DNA of 64,000 nucleotides from an uncultured Duncaniella sp. GTDB lineage: Bacteria; Bacteroidota; Bacteroidia; Bacteroidales; Muribaculaceae. Numbering within the stretch: the first letter of the stretch is position 1; the number at the start of each line of letters is the position of its first letter. Under the pieces are notes generated by a model that saw only the letters and a program-made list of their open reading frames with translations, made no database searches and was not told where the DNA came from. The stretch is taken from assembly GCA_958352885.1 (NCBI GenBank), contig CATWQI010000003.1, positions 186,001 to 250,000 of the forward strand, in the 5' to 3' direction. Below are positions 1 through 8,635 of the stretch, piece by piece. The position numbers and the translations under genes are program-made.

Positions 1-1
1 G

Positions 2-778
2 GAGCAGGCTCTTGACCCGGATTGCGGATTGAGATATACCGAGTACAAATGGAGAGGGGAGCCCACGCCTTTTTTGCGGGAGTCGCGGCATCTTGCCGAC
101 GCATGGCTTTCGGAACCGTTAAAAGGGTTCTGTGACTACATATATGATACTGTTGACGGTGCCGTGTCGGTACTATATGAATATGATGTGGCGTTGAGGC
201 GCAGGCTGGCATCTGACAGAGTTGCTTACGGTGGGATTCCTGTCGATGTGGATTCGCTTGAACCTGTCGTGTTGCCTGACAATATAGATTGCGTGCGCTT
301 CTTTCTCGGACGGCATAAAGGACGATTGCTGGAAAAGGGTGGGGAGATTATGGAGGCGGCTGTACGCGAGGTCGTGAGCCGTTATCCTGGCAGATGTGAG
401 GCGGTAGTGGTCGAGAACCGTCCGTATTCGGAATACATATGTATGCTGAGGTCGGCTCATGTGGTGCTTGACCAGCTTTATAGTTATACCCCTGCCACTA
501 ATGCTCTGCTGGCTATGGCATATGGTCTTGTCGTCGTGTCGGGCGGGGAGGAGGAGTACTATGATTTTATAGGAGAGCATGATTGCCGTCCCGTCATCAA
601 CGGTCTGCCCGATTATGATTCGCTTGTGTCGGTGTTGGAGGGTCTTGTGCTGAATCCTGCCGAGATAGCGAGGCTGGGAAGGATGGGGCGTGACTTCGTG
701 AAGAGGCACAATGACGATACGGTGGTGGCACGGCGTTTTGTGGATTTCTGGAAGAAGAGGCTCGAAGAACGGGGATAA
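2..778 (+). CDS. Glycosyltransferase-like protein, 3' part (5' end outside window)
   Basis: The reading frame is open to the left window edge (first full codon at base 2), so this is the C-terminal ~258 residues of a longer protein; the TTG at 29 is an internal codon, not a start. The visible part looks like the second Rossmann half of a GT-B glycosyltransferase: an HKGRLLEKG stretch, a segment in which a sugar donor site usually lies (LDQLYSYTPATNALLAMAYG, with Gly and small residues around an expected donor loop), and a final helix ending WKKRLEERG. The family-typical E-x7-E donor motif is replaced by an LDQ...TNALLAMA version, which is common in Bacteroidetes spore-coat-like glycosyltransferases. 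The acceptor and product cannot be told. It is followed by about 110 bp and then a separate promoter. Confidence 0.55.
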   Translation, partial: EQALDPDCGLRYTEYKWRGEPTPFLRESRHLADAWLSEPLKGFCDYIYDTVDGAVSVLYEYDVALRRRLASDRVAYGGIPVDVDSLEPVVLPDNIDCVRFFLGRHKGRLLEKGGEIMEAAVREVVSRYPGRCEAVVVENRPYSEYICMLRSAHVVLDQLYSYTPATNALLAMAYGLVVVSGGEEEYYDFIGEHDCRPVINGLPDYDSLVSVLEGLVLNPAEIARLGRMGRDFVKRHNDDTVVARRFVDFWKKRLEERG

Positions 779-826
779 ATGTTTTTCCGTTTAGACTCAA
801 ATTTGCTTGAAATGCAACACTATAGT

Positions 827-857
827 TTTGCTGTTGTGAAATTTATATCTATTTTTG
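827..857 (+). promoter_or_regulatory. Bacteroidetes-type promoter for the lipoprotein/ABC cassette
   Basis: A TTTG at 827-830 (-33 element) and TATTTTTG at 850-857 (-7 element, consensus TAnnTTTG) are separated by 19 bp. This is the spacing described for the primary sigma factor of Bacteroides. The start codon at 888 would follow a leader of roughly 25 nt. It is one of the best-formed promoters in the window. Confidence 0.75.
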
Positions 858-887
858 TAAGCATAAAAACCAATCAGCCGATTTACT

Positions 888-2279
888 ATGAAGAGAAAGA
901 TTTTCTATCCGCTGCTCTGTGCGGTGGTGATGCTTGGGGTGATGATGACATCATGCTCCAAGGAGGATAAACTGTTGTCAACCATCCCGTCAAATGTCAG
1001 CACGGTGGTTATGGCTGACGTAAAGGGTATACTCGAGAACTCCGGGTGCAAGTTCACCGCCGAAGGGGTGACGCTCCCTGCCTCCATAACTGATATCGAT
1101 AGCGATGATGAACTGCTTGTGGCTCTCGGCAAGCTTGATGCCGAAGGGGTATGCTCGTTTTCAGAGGTTGCCGTGGTGCTTGACAGCCGCAAACGTACCG
1201 TATGCACATTTATGGTTAAGGACGGAGGAAAATTTAAGGAACTGACCCCCGATTTCGATTGGAAAGACGGGGAGGACGGCTATGACGAAGGCAAGGTTAA
1301 AGGTAACATAATACTTACTGACGGCAAACAGGCGTGGATAGTGCTCAACGGTAATGCCTACGAAGCTGTCAGGAAACTCAAAGAAGATGCCAAGGAGGAA
1401 TCAGTCGACAAGCTCGCCGGTATCAAAGGTGCGCTTGAAAGCGACAATCTTGTGAACGCCGCTTTATCCGGACTCAATTTCGGGTTCACTACCAACAAAA
1501 CAGCCAGTCAGGAGACTGTGTGGAATGTCATGAGCGCCAACATTAAGGACAACAAGATAGTCATGTCGAGCCAGTCGATGAAAGGTGACGGCGAGGTAGC
1601 TGATGTGAAGGGTCTCCAGCCTATTAATCCTGCGGTGCTTGCATATATTCCCGGAAGCTTTAATTTTGTCGCTGCAGCCGGACTGACCCCTGAGTTTGAC
1701 TGGAAAGGGCTTATGTCGGCACTTAACCCGATGCTTGTGCGTGACTTTCAGATGCAGGGTATCATGGCTATTCTTACACCGTTTCTCCAGTCGCTGGACG
1801 GTACCGTGATATTTGGTGCCGGTCCGGTAAATGATGACGCATACACCGACATGGAGCCTGCCAACTGGCAATTCGTGTTGATGGCTCACCTCTCGCAGGA
1901 ACGTATTAACCAGGTGATGAAAATGGCGCGCGGAGCCATGTTCCAGGCAGGTATCTCACCGGTTGAAGAGAAGGACGGAGTGATGGTGGTGCCGCAGTAT
2001 GGCATGAATTTCTATATAGGCAACGTGGACGGCTACCTTGCAGTCAGCAATATGCCTTTTGATAACACTCGCAGCAATTCACTGGCTCCGTTGTTTGTCA
2101 ACAAGGAAGCTGCTGTTACCGTTGAGATTCCGTCTCTCAGGGAACTCTCGTCAATGGCGCCTGCCTACGGGATAAAACTTACAGTGAATATGGAAGGAGC
2201 CAAGGGGAGCGCCGAACTCTCGCTGCCAGGCTCTGACACCCCGATTCTGGAGACAATTCTCAACACCATATATGATTGA
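888..2279 (+). CDS. DUF4836-like lipoprotein
   Basis: 463 residues with a lipoprotein signal peptide: a charged start (MKRK), a hydrophobic stretch, and a lipobox ending at Cys23 (MMTSC). The residues just after the cysteine (S-K-E-D-K) resemble the acidic lipoprotein export signal that sends Bacteroidetes lipoproteins to the cell surface, so surface exposure is plausible but inferred. The body resembles the DUF4836 family of Bacteroidetes (start of the mature part: IPSNVSTVVMADVKGILENSG, a pattern seen in that family), whose biochemical function is unknown. Its stop overlaps the start of the ABC ATPase gene by 8 bp, so the two are translationally linked, and a permease follows. A role as the outer-envelope partner of this transporter is inference. 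Confidence 0.7.
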   Translation: MKRKIFYPLLCAVVMLGVMMTSCSKEDKLLSTIPSNVSTVVMADVKGILENSGCKFTAEGVTLPASITDIDSDDELLVALGKLDAEGVCSFSEVAVVLDSRKRTVCTFMVKDGGKFKELTPDFDWKDGEDGYDEGKVKGNIILTDGKQAWIVLNGNAYEAVRKLKEDAKEESVDKLAGIKGALESDNLVNAALSGLNFGFTTNKTASQETVWNVMSANIKDNKIVMSSQSMKGDGEVADVKGLQPINPAVLAYIPGSFNFVAAAGLTPEFDWKGLMSALNPMLVRDFQMQGIMAILTPFLQSLDGTVIFGAGPVNDDAYTDMEPANWQFVLMAHLSQERINQVMKMARGAMFQAGISPVEEKDGVMVVPQYGMNFYIGNVDGYLAVSNMPFDNTRSNSLAPLFVNKEAAVTVEIPSLRELSSMAPAYGIKLTVNMEGAKGSAELSLPGSDTPILETILNTIYD

Positions 2280-2934
2280 AAAGATAACTTTGCGCTGTGT
2301 GCTCCCCCGTGTCTTCAGGGGGAGCGAGGCGGAGGCACCTGTAAAGGATTCGCAGCTGTGGCTGCGTGAGGAGGTGACCTTCGCACGTCCGGCAAACTAT
2401 ATTATCGAGGCGGAGAGCGGCACCGGCAAATCATCGCTCTGCGCCTTTATCTACGGCTCGCGCCTGGATTACGATGGGGAGATTCTTTTTGACGGCGAGG
2501 AAACACGCCGCTACTCCATAGAGCGGTGGTGTGAGCTGCGCTGCCGTGCTCTGGCGTATCTGCCCCAGGAAATGAGACTCTTCCCGGAGCTTACAGCTCT
2601 TGAGAATATCCGGATAAAGAATAGGCTTACCGACTGTAAATCGGAAGTGGAGATTCGTTCCATGATGGAACGGCTTGAGGTGGAGTGGAAGGCTGACTCT
2701 CCTGCCGGACAGCTCTCAGTCGGACAGCAGCAGAGAGTGGCTATAATCAGGGCGTTATGCCAGCCGTTTGATTTCCTGCTCATAGACGAACCGGTCAGTC
2801 ACCTCGATGTGCGAAACAACCGCACCGTGGCGCAGCTTATCGAGGATGAGGCTGCCGCCCGCAATGCGTCAGTGATAGCTACTTCCGTGGGCAACAAAAT
2901 TACGCTCGGTGAATACGAGCTGATGAAGCTTTGA
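2272..2934 (+). CDS. ABC transporter ATP-binding protein (MacB/LolD-like, divergent)
   Basis: 220 residues, the usual size of a single ABC ATPase. Visible motifs are the P-loop ESGTGKSS (Lys53), a Q-loop LPQE (Gln99), a signature LSVGQQQR (149-156) and Walker B FLLIDEP (Asp172, Glu173). Three positions are unusual: the first P-loop glycine is Ala47, the signature has Val in place of the second Gly, and the H-switch position reads IATSVG, with Ser205 where a His is normal. The protein may still bind ATP, but hydrolysis could be altered. It overlaps the lipoprotein gene by 8 bp and is followed 40 bp later by an FtsX-type permease, so it is the likely motor of a three-part MacB/LolCDE-like transporter. 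Confidence 0.8.
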   Translation: MIEKITLRCVLPRVFRGSEAEAPVKDSQLWLREEVTFARPANYIIEAESGTGKSSLCAFIYGSRLDYDGEILFDGEETRRYSIERWCELRCRALAYLPQEMRLFPELTALENIRIKNRLTDCKSEVEIRSMMERLEVEWKADSPAGQLSVGQQQRVAIIRALCQPFDFLLIDEPVSHLDVRNNRTVAQLIEDEAAARNASVIATSVGNKITLGEYELMKL

Positions 2935-2974
2935 TACAACAATCTTTTAACCAATTGTTATTAAACGCCATCTG

Positions 2975-4177
2975 ATGAGTAATAATATGGTGTGGCGGCT
3001 TCTGCGTCACAATATCAGTGCCGGTCAGCTTGCCGGATATGCGTTAGCCAATCTCGTGGGACTGGCTATAGTGCTGATTGCGGTACAGTTTTACCGTGAT
3101 GTGACTACTGTGTGGAATGACGAGGATTCATTCATCTCCAATGACTATCTGATTATATCCAAGAAAGTAACGGGTTTAGGCTCGATATTCGGGGCGGACG
3201 AGGATGCCACGAAATTCACCTCCGGAGAGATTGACGATATAGCCTCTCAACCGTGGGCAAAGAAGGTGGGGCAGTTCACATCTGCGGCGTTCAACGTATA
3301 TGCCAAGGTCGATTTCGGTGGCAACGCTCTCCAGTCTGCCCTTTTCCTGGAATCTATCCCGGACGATTACTTTGATGTATCGCCTCAGGGTTGGGATTAC
3401 AAGGTTGGCTCCGATGCATCAGTGCCCATAATAATATCAAAGGATTACCTGACCCTCTATAATTTCGGTTTCGCAACGTCAAGGGGTATGCCTCAGGTGT
3501 CGGAAGAGATGATTGGGATGGTGCCGTTGAAGCTTTCGCTCAGCGGTAACGGAAGACAGCAATGGGTCAATGCGCGTATTGCCGGTTTTTCGTCACGGCT
3601 CAACACGATAGCTGTGCCGGAGGAGTTTATGGAGTGGGCTAACCGAACATTTGCCGATCAGCCGGTCGGAAATCCGTCGAGGCTGATAATCATGCTTGAC
3701 GGCGCAGGTGACCCTGCGGTGGAAAGCTATCTTGACAAACACGGTTATGAGAGCGCAGGCGACAAAGCCGACAACGGGAAGGCAGCTTATTTCCTTTCGG
3801 TGGTGACCACTGTGGTGATTACCGTCGGGGCGATAATAAGTGTGCTTGCCTTCTTCATACTGCTCCTGAGCATATATCTGCTGTTGCAGAAAAACCGTGA
3901 TAAACTTCATGACCTTATGCAGCTCGGATATTCTCCCGCAAGAGTGTCACGCTACTACAAGTTGATAGTGGTGATGGTTAATGTGGCAGTATATCTGCTG
4001 GCTGTGGCAGCGGTGGTTATTGCGGCGCATACATGGAGCGGCACGCTTTCAGCTCTTGGAATAGAAAGTTCGTCGGTAATACCCACGCTGCTTATAGGAC
4101 TGGGCATTATGCTTGTGATAACAGTTGGAAATCTGATTACCATATCTCGCAAGGTCAGACTCGCATTCAGAAATTAG
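2975..4177 (+). CDS. ABC transporter permease, FtsX/MacB-like
   Basis: 400 residues with the topology of the FtsX/MacB permease superfamily: one N-terminal membrane helix (about residues 19-38), a large extracytoplasmic domain of about 230 residues, then three membrane helices near the C-terminus (about 272-302, 327-350 and 367-387). The loop between the second and third helix (QKNRDKLHDLMQLGYSPARV) is the coupling-helix region that contacts the ATPase. It follows the ATPase by 40 bp and is presumably co-transcribed with it. Such mechanotransmission transporters move lipoproteins or extrude substrates from the periplasm, or regulate envelope enzymes; the substrate here is unknown. Confidence 0.75.
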   Translation: MSNNMVWRLLRHNISAGQLAGYALANLVGLAIVLIAVQFYRDVTTVWNDEDSFISNDYLIISKKVTGLGSIFGADEDATKFTSGEIDDIASQPWAKKVGQFTSAAFNVYAKVDFGGNALQSALFLESIPDDYFDVSPQGWDYKVGSDASVPIIISKDYLTLYNFGFATSRGMPQVSEEMIGMVPLKLSLSGNGRQQWVNARIAGFSSRLNTIAVPEEFMEWANRTFADQPVGNPSRLIIMLDGAGDPAVESYLDKHGYESAGDKADNGKAAYFLSVVTTVVITVGAIISVLAFFILLLSIYLLLQKNRDKLHDLMQLGYSPARVSRYYKLIVVMVNVAVYLLAVAAVVIAAHTWSGTLSALGIESSSVIPTLLIGLGIMLVITVGNLITISRKVRLAFRN

Positions 4178-4247
4178 GAGGTTGAATCATCGCCTCTAAT
4201 ATTATATTGGTATATCCTTAAATTTTCTCTAACTGCAAATCTGTGTC

Positions 4248-6464
4248 ATGAAAACTTTATTACTTGCAATTTCTTTTGCCTGCTGCGGAGCTGCATTAGC
4301 CTCTAATGCCCTCCCTAAGGCTACAGCTCAAACAGCGGCGCAGACCGGACGGTCCAACGATATGTATGTGTTCCGGGACACGGCGCTTACTGATGATGAG
4401 AGGGTGGATGCGCTCATGAGAGTGCTGACTCTCGACGAAAAAGTAGCATTGCTGTCTACAGACCTCGGTGTGCCGCGGTTAGGCATACCGCATTGCAGGC
4501 AAGTGGAGGGATTGCACGGTTTGTCGCTTAGCGGACCCGGCAAGGAGAAACCGGATACCATACCTACCACTATCTTCCCGCAGGCGTACGGTCTGGGTGA
4601 GAGCTGGGATAGGGATTTGATTCGTCGCATAGCATCGCATGTCGCCGACGAGGCAAGGTATTATTCACAGAGACCCGGCGTGGAGCGTGGCGGCATACTG
4701 GTGATGCGTGCGCCTAATGCCGATTTGGCGCGTGACCCGAGGTGGGGACGTACTGAAGAGAGTTTTGGTGAGGATGCTTACCTTACGGCTGAAATGATAG
4801 TTGCTAAAATCAAGGGGCTTCAGGGGGATAACCCGAAGTATTGGAAGACCGCTGCGCTCATGAAGCATTTCCTTGCCAACAGTAATGAGTTCGGGCGTGA
4901 CAGCACGTCGTCCGATTTTGACAGCAGGCTTTTCCGTGAATACTACTCATATCCGTTTTACAAGGGGATAACCGAGGGTGGTTCCAGGGCTTACATGGCA
5001 GCCTATAATAGTTGGAACGGAGTGCCAATGGCCATGCACCCGTCACTTGATTCGATAACCCGTAAGGAGTGGGGGAATGATGGAATCATATGCACGGACG
5101 GTGGAGCTCTGGGACTGTTGATAACCGCTCACAAGCGTTTCCTGACTCGTGCCGAAGGTGCTGCTGCAATCGTGAAGGCGACTACCGGACAGTTCCTTGA
5201 CCGGTATAAGGAGGATGTGGAGGAGGCTCTGTCTCGTGGCTTTCTGACAGAGAGTGACATTGATCGGGCAGTCAGGGGAAATATGATGGTTGCTCTTAAG
5301 CTCGGTCTGCTTGACGGCGAGGATTCTGCCAATCCCTATCTTGCCATAGGTCGTGACTCAGCGGCTACACCTCCATTCCTGACGGACTATGCACGTGATT
5401 TGGCACGTGAGGCTGTTGTCAAGTCAATGGTTCTGCTTAAGAATGAGCCGGCGCCTTCGGGAAAGAAACTGTTGCCGATTGATGCTTCGCAGGTGAGAAA
5501 GGTGGCTGTGATAGGTCCATATGCCAACAAGATAGTGCAGGACTGGTACAGCGGCATGCCTCCTTACGAGGTCACTATACTCGACGGAATCCGTTCTGCG
5601 CTGACCGGTACGGATGCCGAGGTGGTATACGCCGAGGACAACAGGATGGATAATGCAGTGGATGCCGCACGGGATGCTGATGCGGTGATAGTGTGCGTTG
5701 GCAATCATCCTTACGGTACCAAGCGGGACTGGTTTTTCTGCCCTGTGCCGTCGGATGGCAGGGAGGCGGTGGACAGACGTTCCATGATGCTCCCGGATGA
5801 GGATATGGTGCGTCAGATTATGGCGGTGAATCCCAACACGGTCCTGTTGTTGGTGAGCAGTTTTCCGTATACTATTAACTGGAGTGCTGAAAATATACCT
5901 GCCATCCTGCATGTGACTCATTGCGCGCAAGAGCAGGGAAACGGTGTGGCTGATGTGGTGTTCGGCATGGCAAATCCGGCAGGACGTACTACTCAGACAT
6001 GGGTGGCGGATATCCTTGACCTTCCGCCGGTGATGGACTATGATATCACCCACGGTCATACTTATATGTACAATAAGCATAAGCCATTATTCCCATTCGG
6101 ACACGGACTGAGCTATACCGATTTCGAATATTCGGCACTAAGAACCGGGATAAAGGATGACAGGCTCGTTGTGGATTTCACAATAACCAATACCGGTGAC
6201 CGTGACGGCGAAGAGGTGCCGCAGCTATATGTCGCTCTCTCGGGTGAAGACGAGCCTATGAGGCTCAAAGAATTCGAGCGGCTGGCGATAAAGAGTGGTG
6301 AAAAACGGAGCGTGCGCTTTGAAATTCCGGTCAGTGAACTTGGCGGATGGGATGAGGGCTCGAAGAGTTTCACACTCAAACCTGGGAGTGACTTGCGTAT
6401 TGCTGTCGGTGCATCCTCGTACGATATCCGACTGAACGGTGCTGTAAAGTACGAGAAGATTTAA
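4248..6464 (+). CDS. Secreted glycoside hydrolase family 3 enzyme
   Basis: 738 residues with an N-terminal signal peptide (cleavage expected near residues 19-27). It has the GH3 layout: N-terminal TIM barrel (start of catalytic region HCRQVEGLHGL, then PTTIFPQAYGLGESWD and APNADLARDPRWGR), an alpha/beta sandwich domain (AVIGPYA, DAVIVCVG), and a C-terminal fibronectin type III-like domain (FTITNTGDRDGEEVPQLYV). The probable nucleophile is Asp284 in the motif GIICTDGGA, which replaces the more common xVxSDW form. The KHFLANS motif is also present. The family includes beta-glucosidases and beta-xylosidases; this variant is closer to the xylosidase/arabinosidase-type GH3 in general pattern, but substrate cannot be assigned. 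It stands alone, without SusC/SusD genes beside it. Confidence 0.85.
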   Translation: MKTLLLAISFACCGAALASNALPKATAQTAAQTGRSNDMYVFRDTALTDDERVDALMRVLTLDEKVALLSTDLGVPRLGIPHCRQVEGLHGLSLSGPGKEKPDTIPTTIFPQAYGLGESWDRDLIRRIASHVADEARYYSQRPGVERGGILVMRAPNADLARDPRWGRTEESFGEDAYLTAEMIVAKIKGLQGDNPKYWKTAALMKHFLANSNEFGRDSTSSDFDSRLFREYYSYPFYKGITEGGSRAYMAAYNSWNGVPMAMHPSLDSITRKEWGNDGIICTDGGALGLLITAHKRFLTRAEGAAAIVKATTGQFLDRYKEDVEEALSRGFLTESDIDRAVRGNMMVALKLGLLDGEDSANPYLAIGRDSAATPPFLTDYARDLAREAVVKSMVLLKNEPAPSGKKLLPIDASQVRKVAVIGPYANKIVQDWYSGMPPYEVTILDGIRSALTGTDAEVVYAEDNRMDNAVDAARDADAVIVCVGNHPYGTKRDWFFCPVPSDGREAVDRRSMMLPDEDMVRQIMAVNPNTVLLLVSSFPYTINWSAENIPAILHVTHCAQEQGNGVADVVFGMANPAGRTTQTWVADILDLPPVMDYDITHGHTYMYNKHKPLFPFGHGLSYTDFEYSALRTGIKDDRLVVDFTITNTGDRDGEEVPQLYVALSGEDEPMRLKEFERLAIKSGEKRSVRFEIPVSELGGWDEGSKSFTLKPGSDLRIAVGASSYDIRLNGAVKYEKI

Positions 6465-6511
6465 AATGAGTGTTAAATTTTAACAACCGTGGTGGCATTG
6501 ACGGTCAAATG

Positions 6512-6542
6512 TTGCCTATATGTGAAATAATAGTTAACTTTG
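6512..6542 (+). promoter_or_regulatory. Promoter of psd-pssA, nearly touching the start codon
   Basis: A TTG at 6512-6514 (consensus TTTG) and TAACTTTG at 6535-6542 (exact TAnnTTTG) are separated by 20 bp. Only 4 bases lie between the -7 box and the ATG at 6547, so the transcript probably begins at or within a few bases of the start codon. Confidence 0.7.
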
Positions 6543-6546
6543 CGTT

Positions 6547-7221
6547 ATGAAGGTAAAGATACACCGCGAGGGTACAAACATCCTTATTATACTGATGCTG
6601 ATATTGATTGTAGTCAATCTGTCGGCATGGATGTTCATACGTCCTGCGGCGATACCGGTTGCATTCTCGTCCATCTCTGGAATACTTTATCTGCTGGTGG
6701 TTAACTTCTTCCGTTCACCGCGCCGCACATTCCATGGAGATCGTGAGAATGTGGTGGTGTCGTCGGTGGACGGTACTGTGGTTGCCCTTGAGGAGGTTTT
6801 CGAGCCTGAGGTGCTTCGGCGCAAGGTGAGGATGCTGTCGGTTTTTATGACGGTGTTCAATGTGCATGCCAACTGGTTCCCGCTTGACGGCGAGGTGCTG
6901 ATGGTGAGGCACCACAGCGGCAGATTCCTCAGTGCGTATCTGCCCAAGGCAAGTATAGAGAATGAACGGTCCACCATACTGCTCCGTGCCACTAACGGTC
7001 AGGAGGTACTTGTAAGGCAGATAGCCGGCGCTGTGGCAAGACGTATAGTTACTTATGCCGAGCCGGGCGATGCTGCAAACATCGAAGAGCATCTCGGTTT
7101 CATTAAGTTCGGTTCGAGAGTCGATATATACCTGCCTCTTGATGCTGAAATATATGTGAAAATCGGCGACAAGACGACCGGAGGTGTCACCGAAGTGGCG
7201 CGCCTGCGAAGCCAGGGCTGA
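6547..7221 (+). CDS. psd: Phosphatidylserine decarboxylase proenzyme (short form)
   Basis: 224 residues, the size of the short (PSD-A/archaeal-type) phosphatidylserine decarboxylases. It converts phosphatidylserine to phosphatidylethanolamine at the inner membrane using a pyruvoyl group made by self-cleavage. Visible features are two N-terminal hydrophobic segments (about 12-30 and 37-54), the VDGTV motif near 74-78, the active-site His region VHANWFPLDG (His108), and the self-cleavage site FGSR, where Gly189-Ser190 is cut so that Ser190 becomes pyruvoyl. It precedes pssA, the preceding step in the pathway, by 46 bp, an arrangement common in Bacteroidetes. Confidence 0.92.
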   Translation: MKVKIHREGTNILIILMLILIVVNLSAWMFIRPAAIPVAFSSISGILYLLVVNFFRSPRRTFHGDRENVVVSSVDGTVVALEEVFEPEVLRRKVRMLSVFMTVFNVHANWFPLDGEVLMVRHHSGRFLSAYLPKASIENERSTILLRATNGQEVLVRQIAGAVARRIVTYAEPGDAANIEEHLGFIKFGSRVDIYLPLDAEIYVKIGDKTTGGVTEVARLRSQG

Positions 7222-7267
7222 CGTTCTCCATCGGTTTATTTAAAATACTCAAGGAAAGGGAAAAAAT

Positions 7268-7981
7268 TTGAAACCTGTAACATCATTCATACCGAATACA
7301 ATCACTTGTCTCAACTTGCTGTCAGGATGCATAGCAGTGGTGTGTGCCTTCCATCTCGACGAGTATATATGGGGGCTCTCGATGCTTGACTGGGCATTCA
7401 TCTGCATTGGTGCAGCCGCAGTGTTCGACTTCTGCGACGGACTTTCCGCCCGTACGCTTCATGCCTATTCCCCTATGGGCAAGGAGCTCGATTCATTAAG
7501 TGATTTGGTGAGCTTCGGTCTCGCACCCGCGTTCCTGGTAATGAATACCATGCGTGAAAATCAAGGGATGACATTCCTCCCCTGGTGCGCGCTTCTCATA
7601 GCTCTTGCCGGTGCCCTGCGACTTGCCAAATTCAATGTGGACACACGTCAGGCCACCTCTTTCATTGGGCTTCCGATACCTGCCAATGCGATATTCTGGA
7701 TTGGAACCCTCGCATGGCTCCGATGCCACGCCTATCCTGGCGATGTGGTGATGCTGATACTGATTGTCCTGATGTCGTTTCTTATGGTGAGCGAGCTGAA
7801 AATGTTCTCCTTGAAGTTCTCGTCGCTTAATTTCCGTGACAACGTGCGTCGCTACACGGTGCTTGCCGCTGCAGTGCTGTTCGTGATAACAGAGGGCGTG
7901 GCGGGACTTGCATGGACAATAGTACTGTACATCCTCATCTCCCTGTTCGGAAAGAAAACCGACCCTGACAATCAGCAATAA
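7268..7981 (+). CDS. pssA: CDP-diacylglycerol--serine O-phosphatidyltransferase
   Basis: 237 residues with about seven hydrophobic segments. The CDP-alcohol phosphotransferase signature is complete: Asp57-Gly58, Ala61-Arg62, Gly71, Asp75 and Asp79 in the DG-x2-AR-x8-G-x3-D-x3-D pattern. The enzyme joins CDP-diacylglycerol and serine to form phosphatidylserine, the substrate of the neighbouring decarboxylase. The start is a TTG at 7268 preceded by a purine-rich stretch (AAGGAAAGGG). An upstream ATG is not available, and the N-terminus (FIPNTITCLNLLSGC) matches the expected family start. Confidence 0.92.
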   Translation: MKPVTSFIPNTITCLNLLSGCIAVVCAFHLDEYIWGLSMLDWAFICIGAAAVFDFCDGLSARTLHAYSPMGKELDSLSDLVSFGLAPAFLVMNTMRENQGMTFLPWCALLIALAGALRLAKFNVDTRQATSFIGLPIPANAIFWIGTLAWLRCHAYPGDVVMLILIVLMSFLMVSELKMFSLKFSSLNFRDNVRRYTVLAAAVLFVITEGVAGLAWTIVLYILISLFGKKTDPDNQQ

Positions 7982-8051
7982 GGGAGCATGGGATACGAAA
8001 CTTAATGCCTTGTCCGGGTGTTAGGTATGTGTTAACTTAATATTTGGCTCA

Positions 8052-8417
8052 ATGTTTACTTTTCTGGCGACAATATTCATAGTTTATCTTGTCTGGCTGC
8101 TGGTGAAGCCTCTGCTTGTGGCATATATGCGCCGTAAGTATACGCAGCGTATCAATGATATGTTCGGTCAGGCGTTCGGCACGCCTCCTCCTGGCAGTGA
8201 TGATCGCCGCCGTCGCGAGAATCCGGCGGGTGGGAGATACACCGGCTACACACAGCGGATGAAACGGAAGATTTTCTCGCGTGACGATGGTGAGTATGTG
8301 GATTTTGAGGAGATTGACGGGAAGGTGGACTACTATTCGGCTGAGGAATCCGGTAACAAGAAGTATTCACCACGTGAACCTCAGGTGAGCGATGCCGAGT
8401 GGGAGGATATAAAGTGA
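8052..8417 (+). CDS. Small membrane protein, DUF4834-like
   Basis: 121 residues: one N-terminal membrane helix (about residues 3-22), then a basic and proline-rich cytoplasmic tail (YMRRKYTQR, TPPPGSDDRRRRENP) and an acidic end. Size and layout fit DUF4834, a Bacteroidetes family found downstream of phospholipid genes; function is unknown. It sits 70 bp after pssA and before a strong terminator, so it is likely the last gene of the psd-pssA transcript. Confidence 0.6.
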   Translation: MFTFLATIFIVYLVWLLVKPLLVAYMRRKYTQRINDMFGQAFGTPPPGSDDRRRRENPAGGRYTGYTQRMKRKIFSRDDGEYVDFEEIDGKVDYYSAEESGNKKYSPREPQVSDAEWEDIK

Positions 8418-8469
8418 TACGACCGGAATAAAGTGGAGACACTGACAGGACGGAAAGAATAATAAGACA

Positions 8470-8514
8470 GAGACCCTCGGGTTCCTTCGCGGAAGCCGAG
8501 GGTCGTCTTTTTTA
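8470..8514 (+). terminator. Rho-independent terminator after psd-pssA-DUF4834
   Basis: Perfect 9-bp stem GACCCTCGG (8472-8480) with CCGAGGGTC (8496-8504). A further TTCC/GGAA pairing lies inside the loop, and a T-rich run (GTCTTTTTTA) follows. Confidence 0.9.
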
Positions 8515-8635
8515 TAGCAGTGCTTATTAAATCGGATATTATTTGATAGGAGCTATAAAATTAGCGTGTGCAACGTAGTACTGTGCTGATTTAATAGGTC
8601 TAAAATATAACATACATCCTTATTTTCATTAATTT

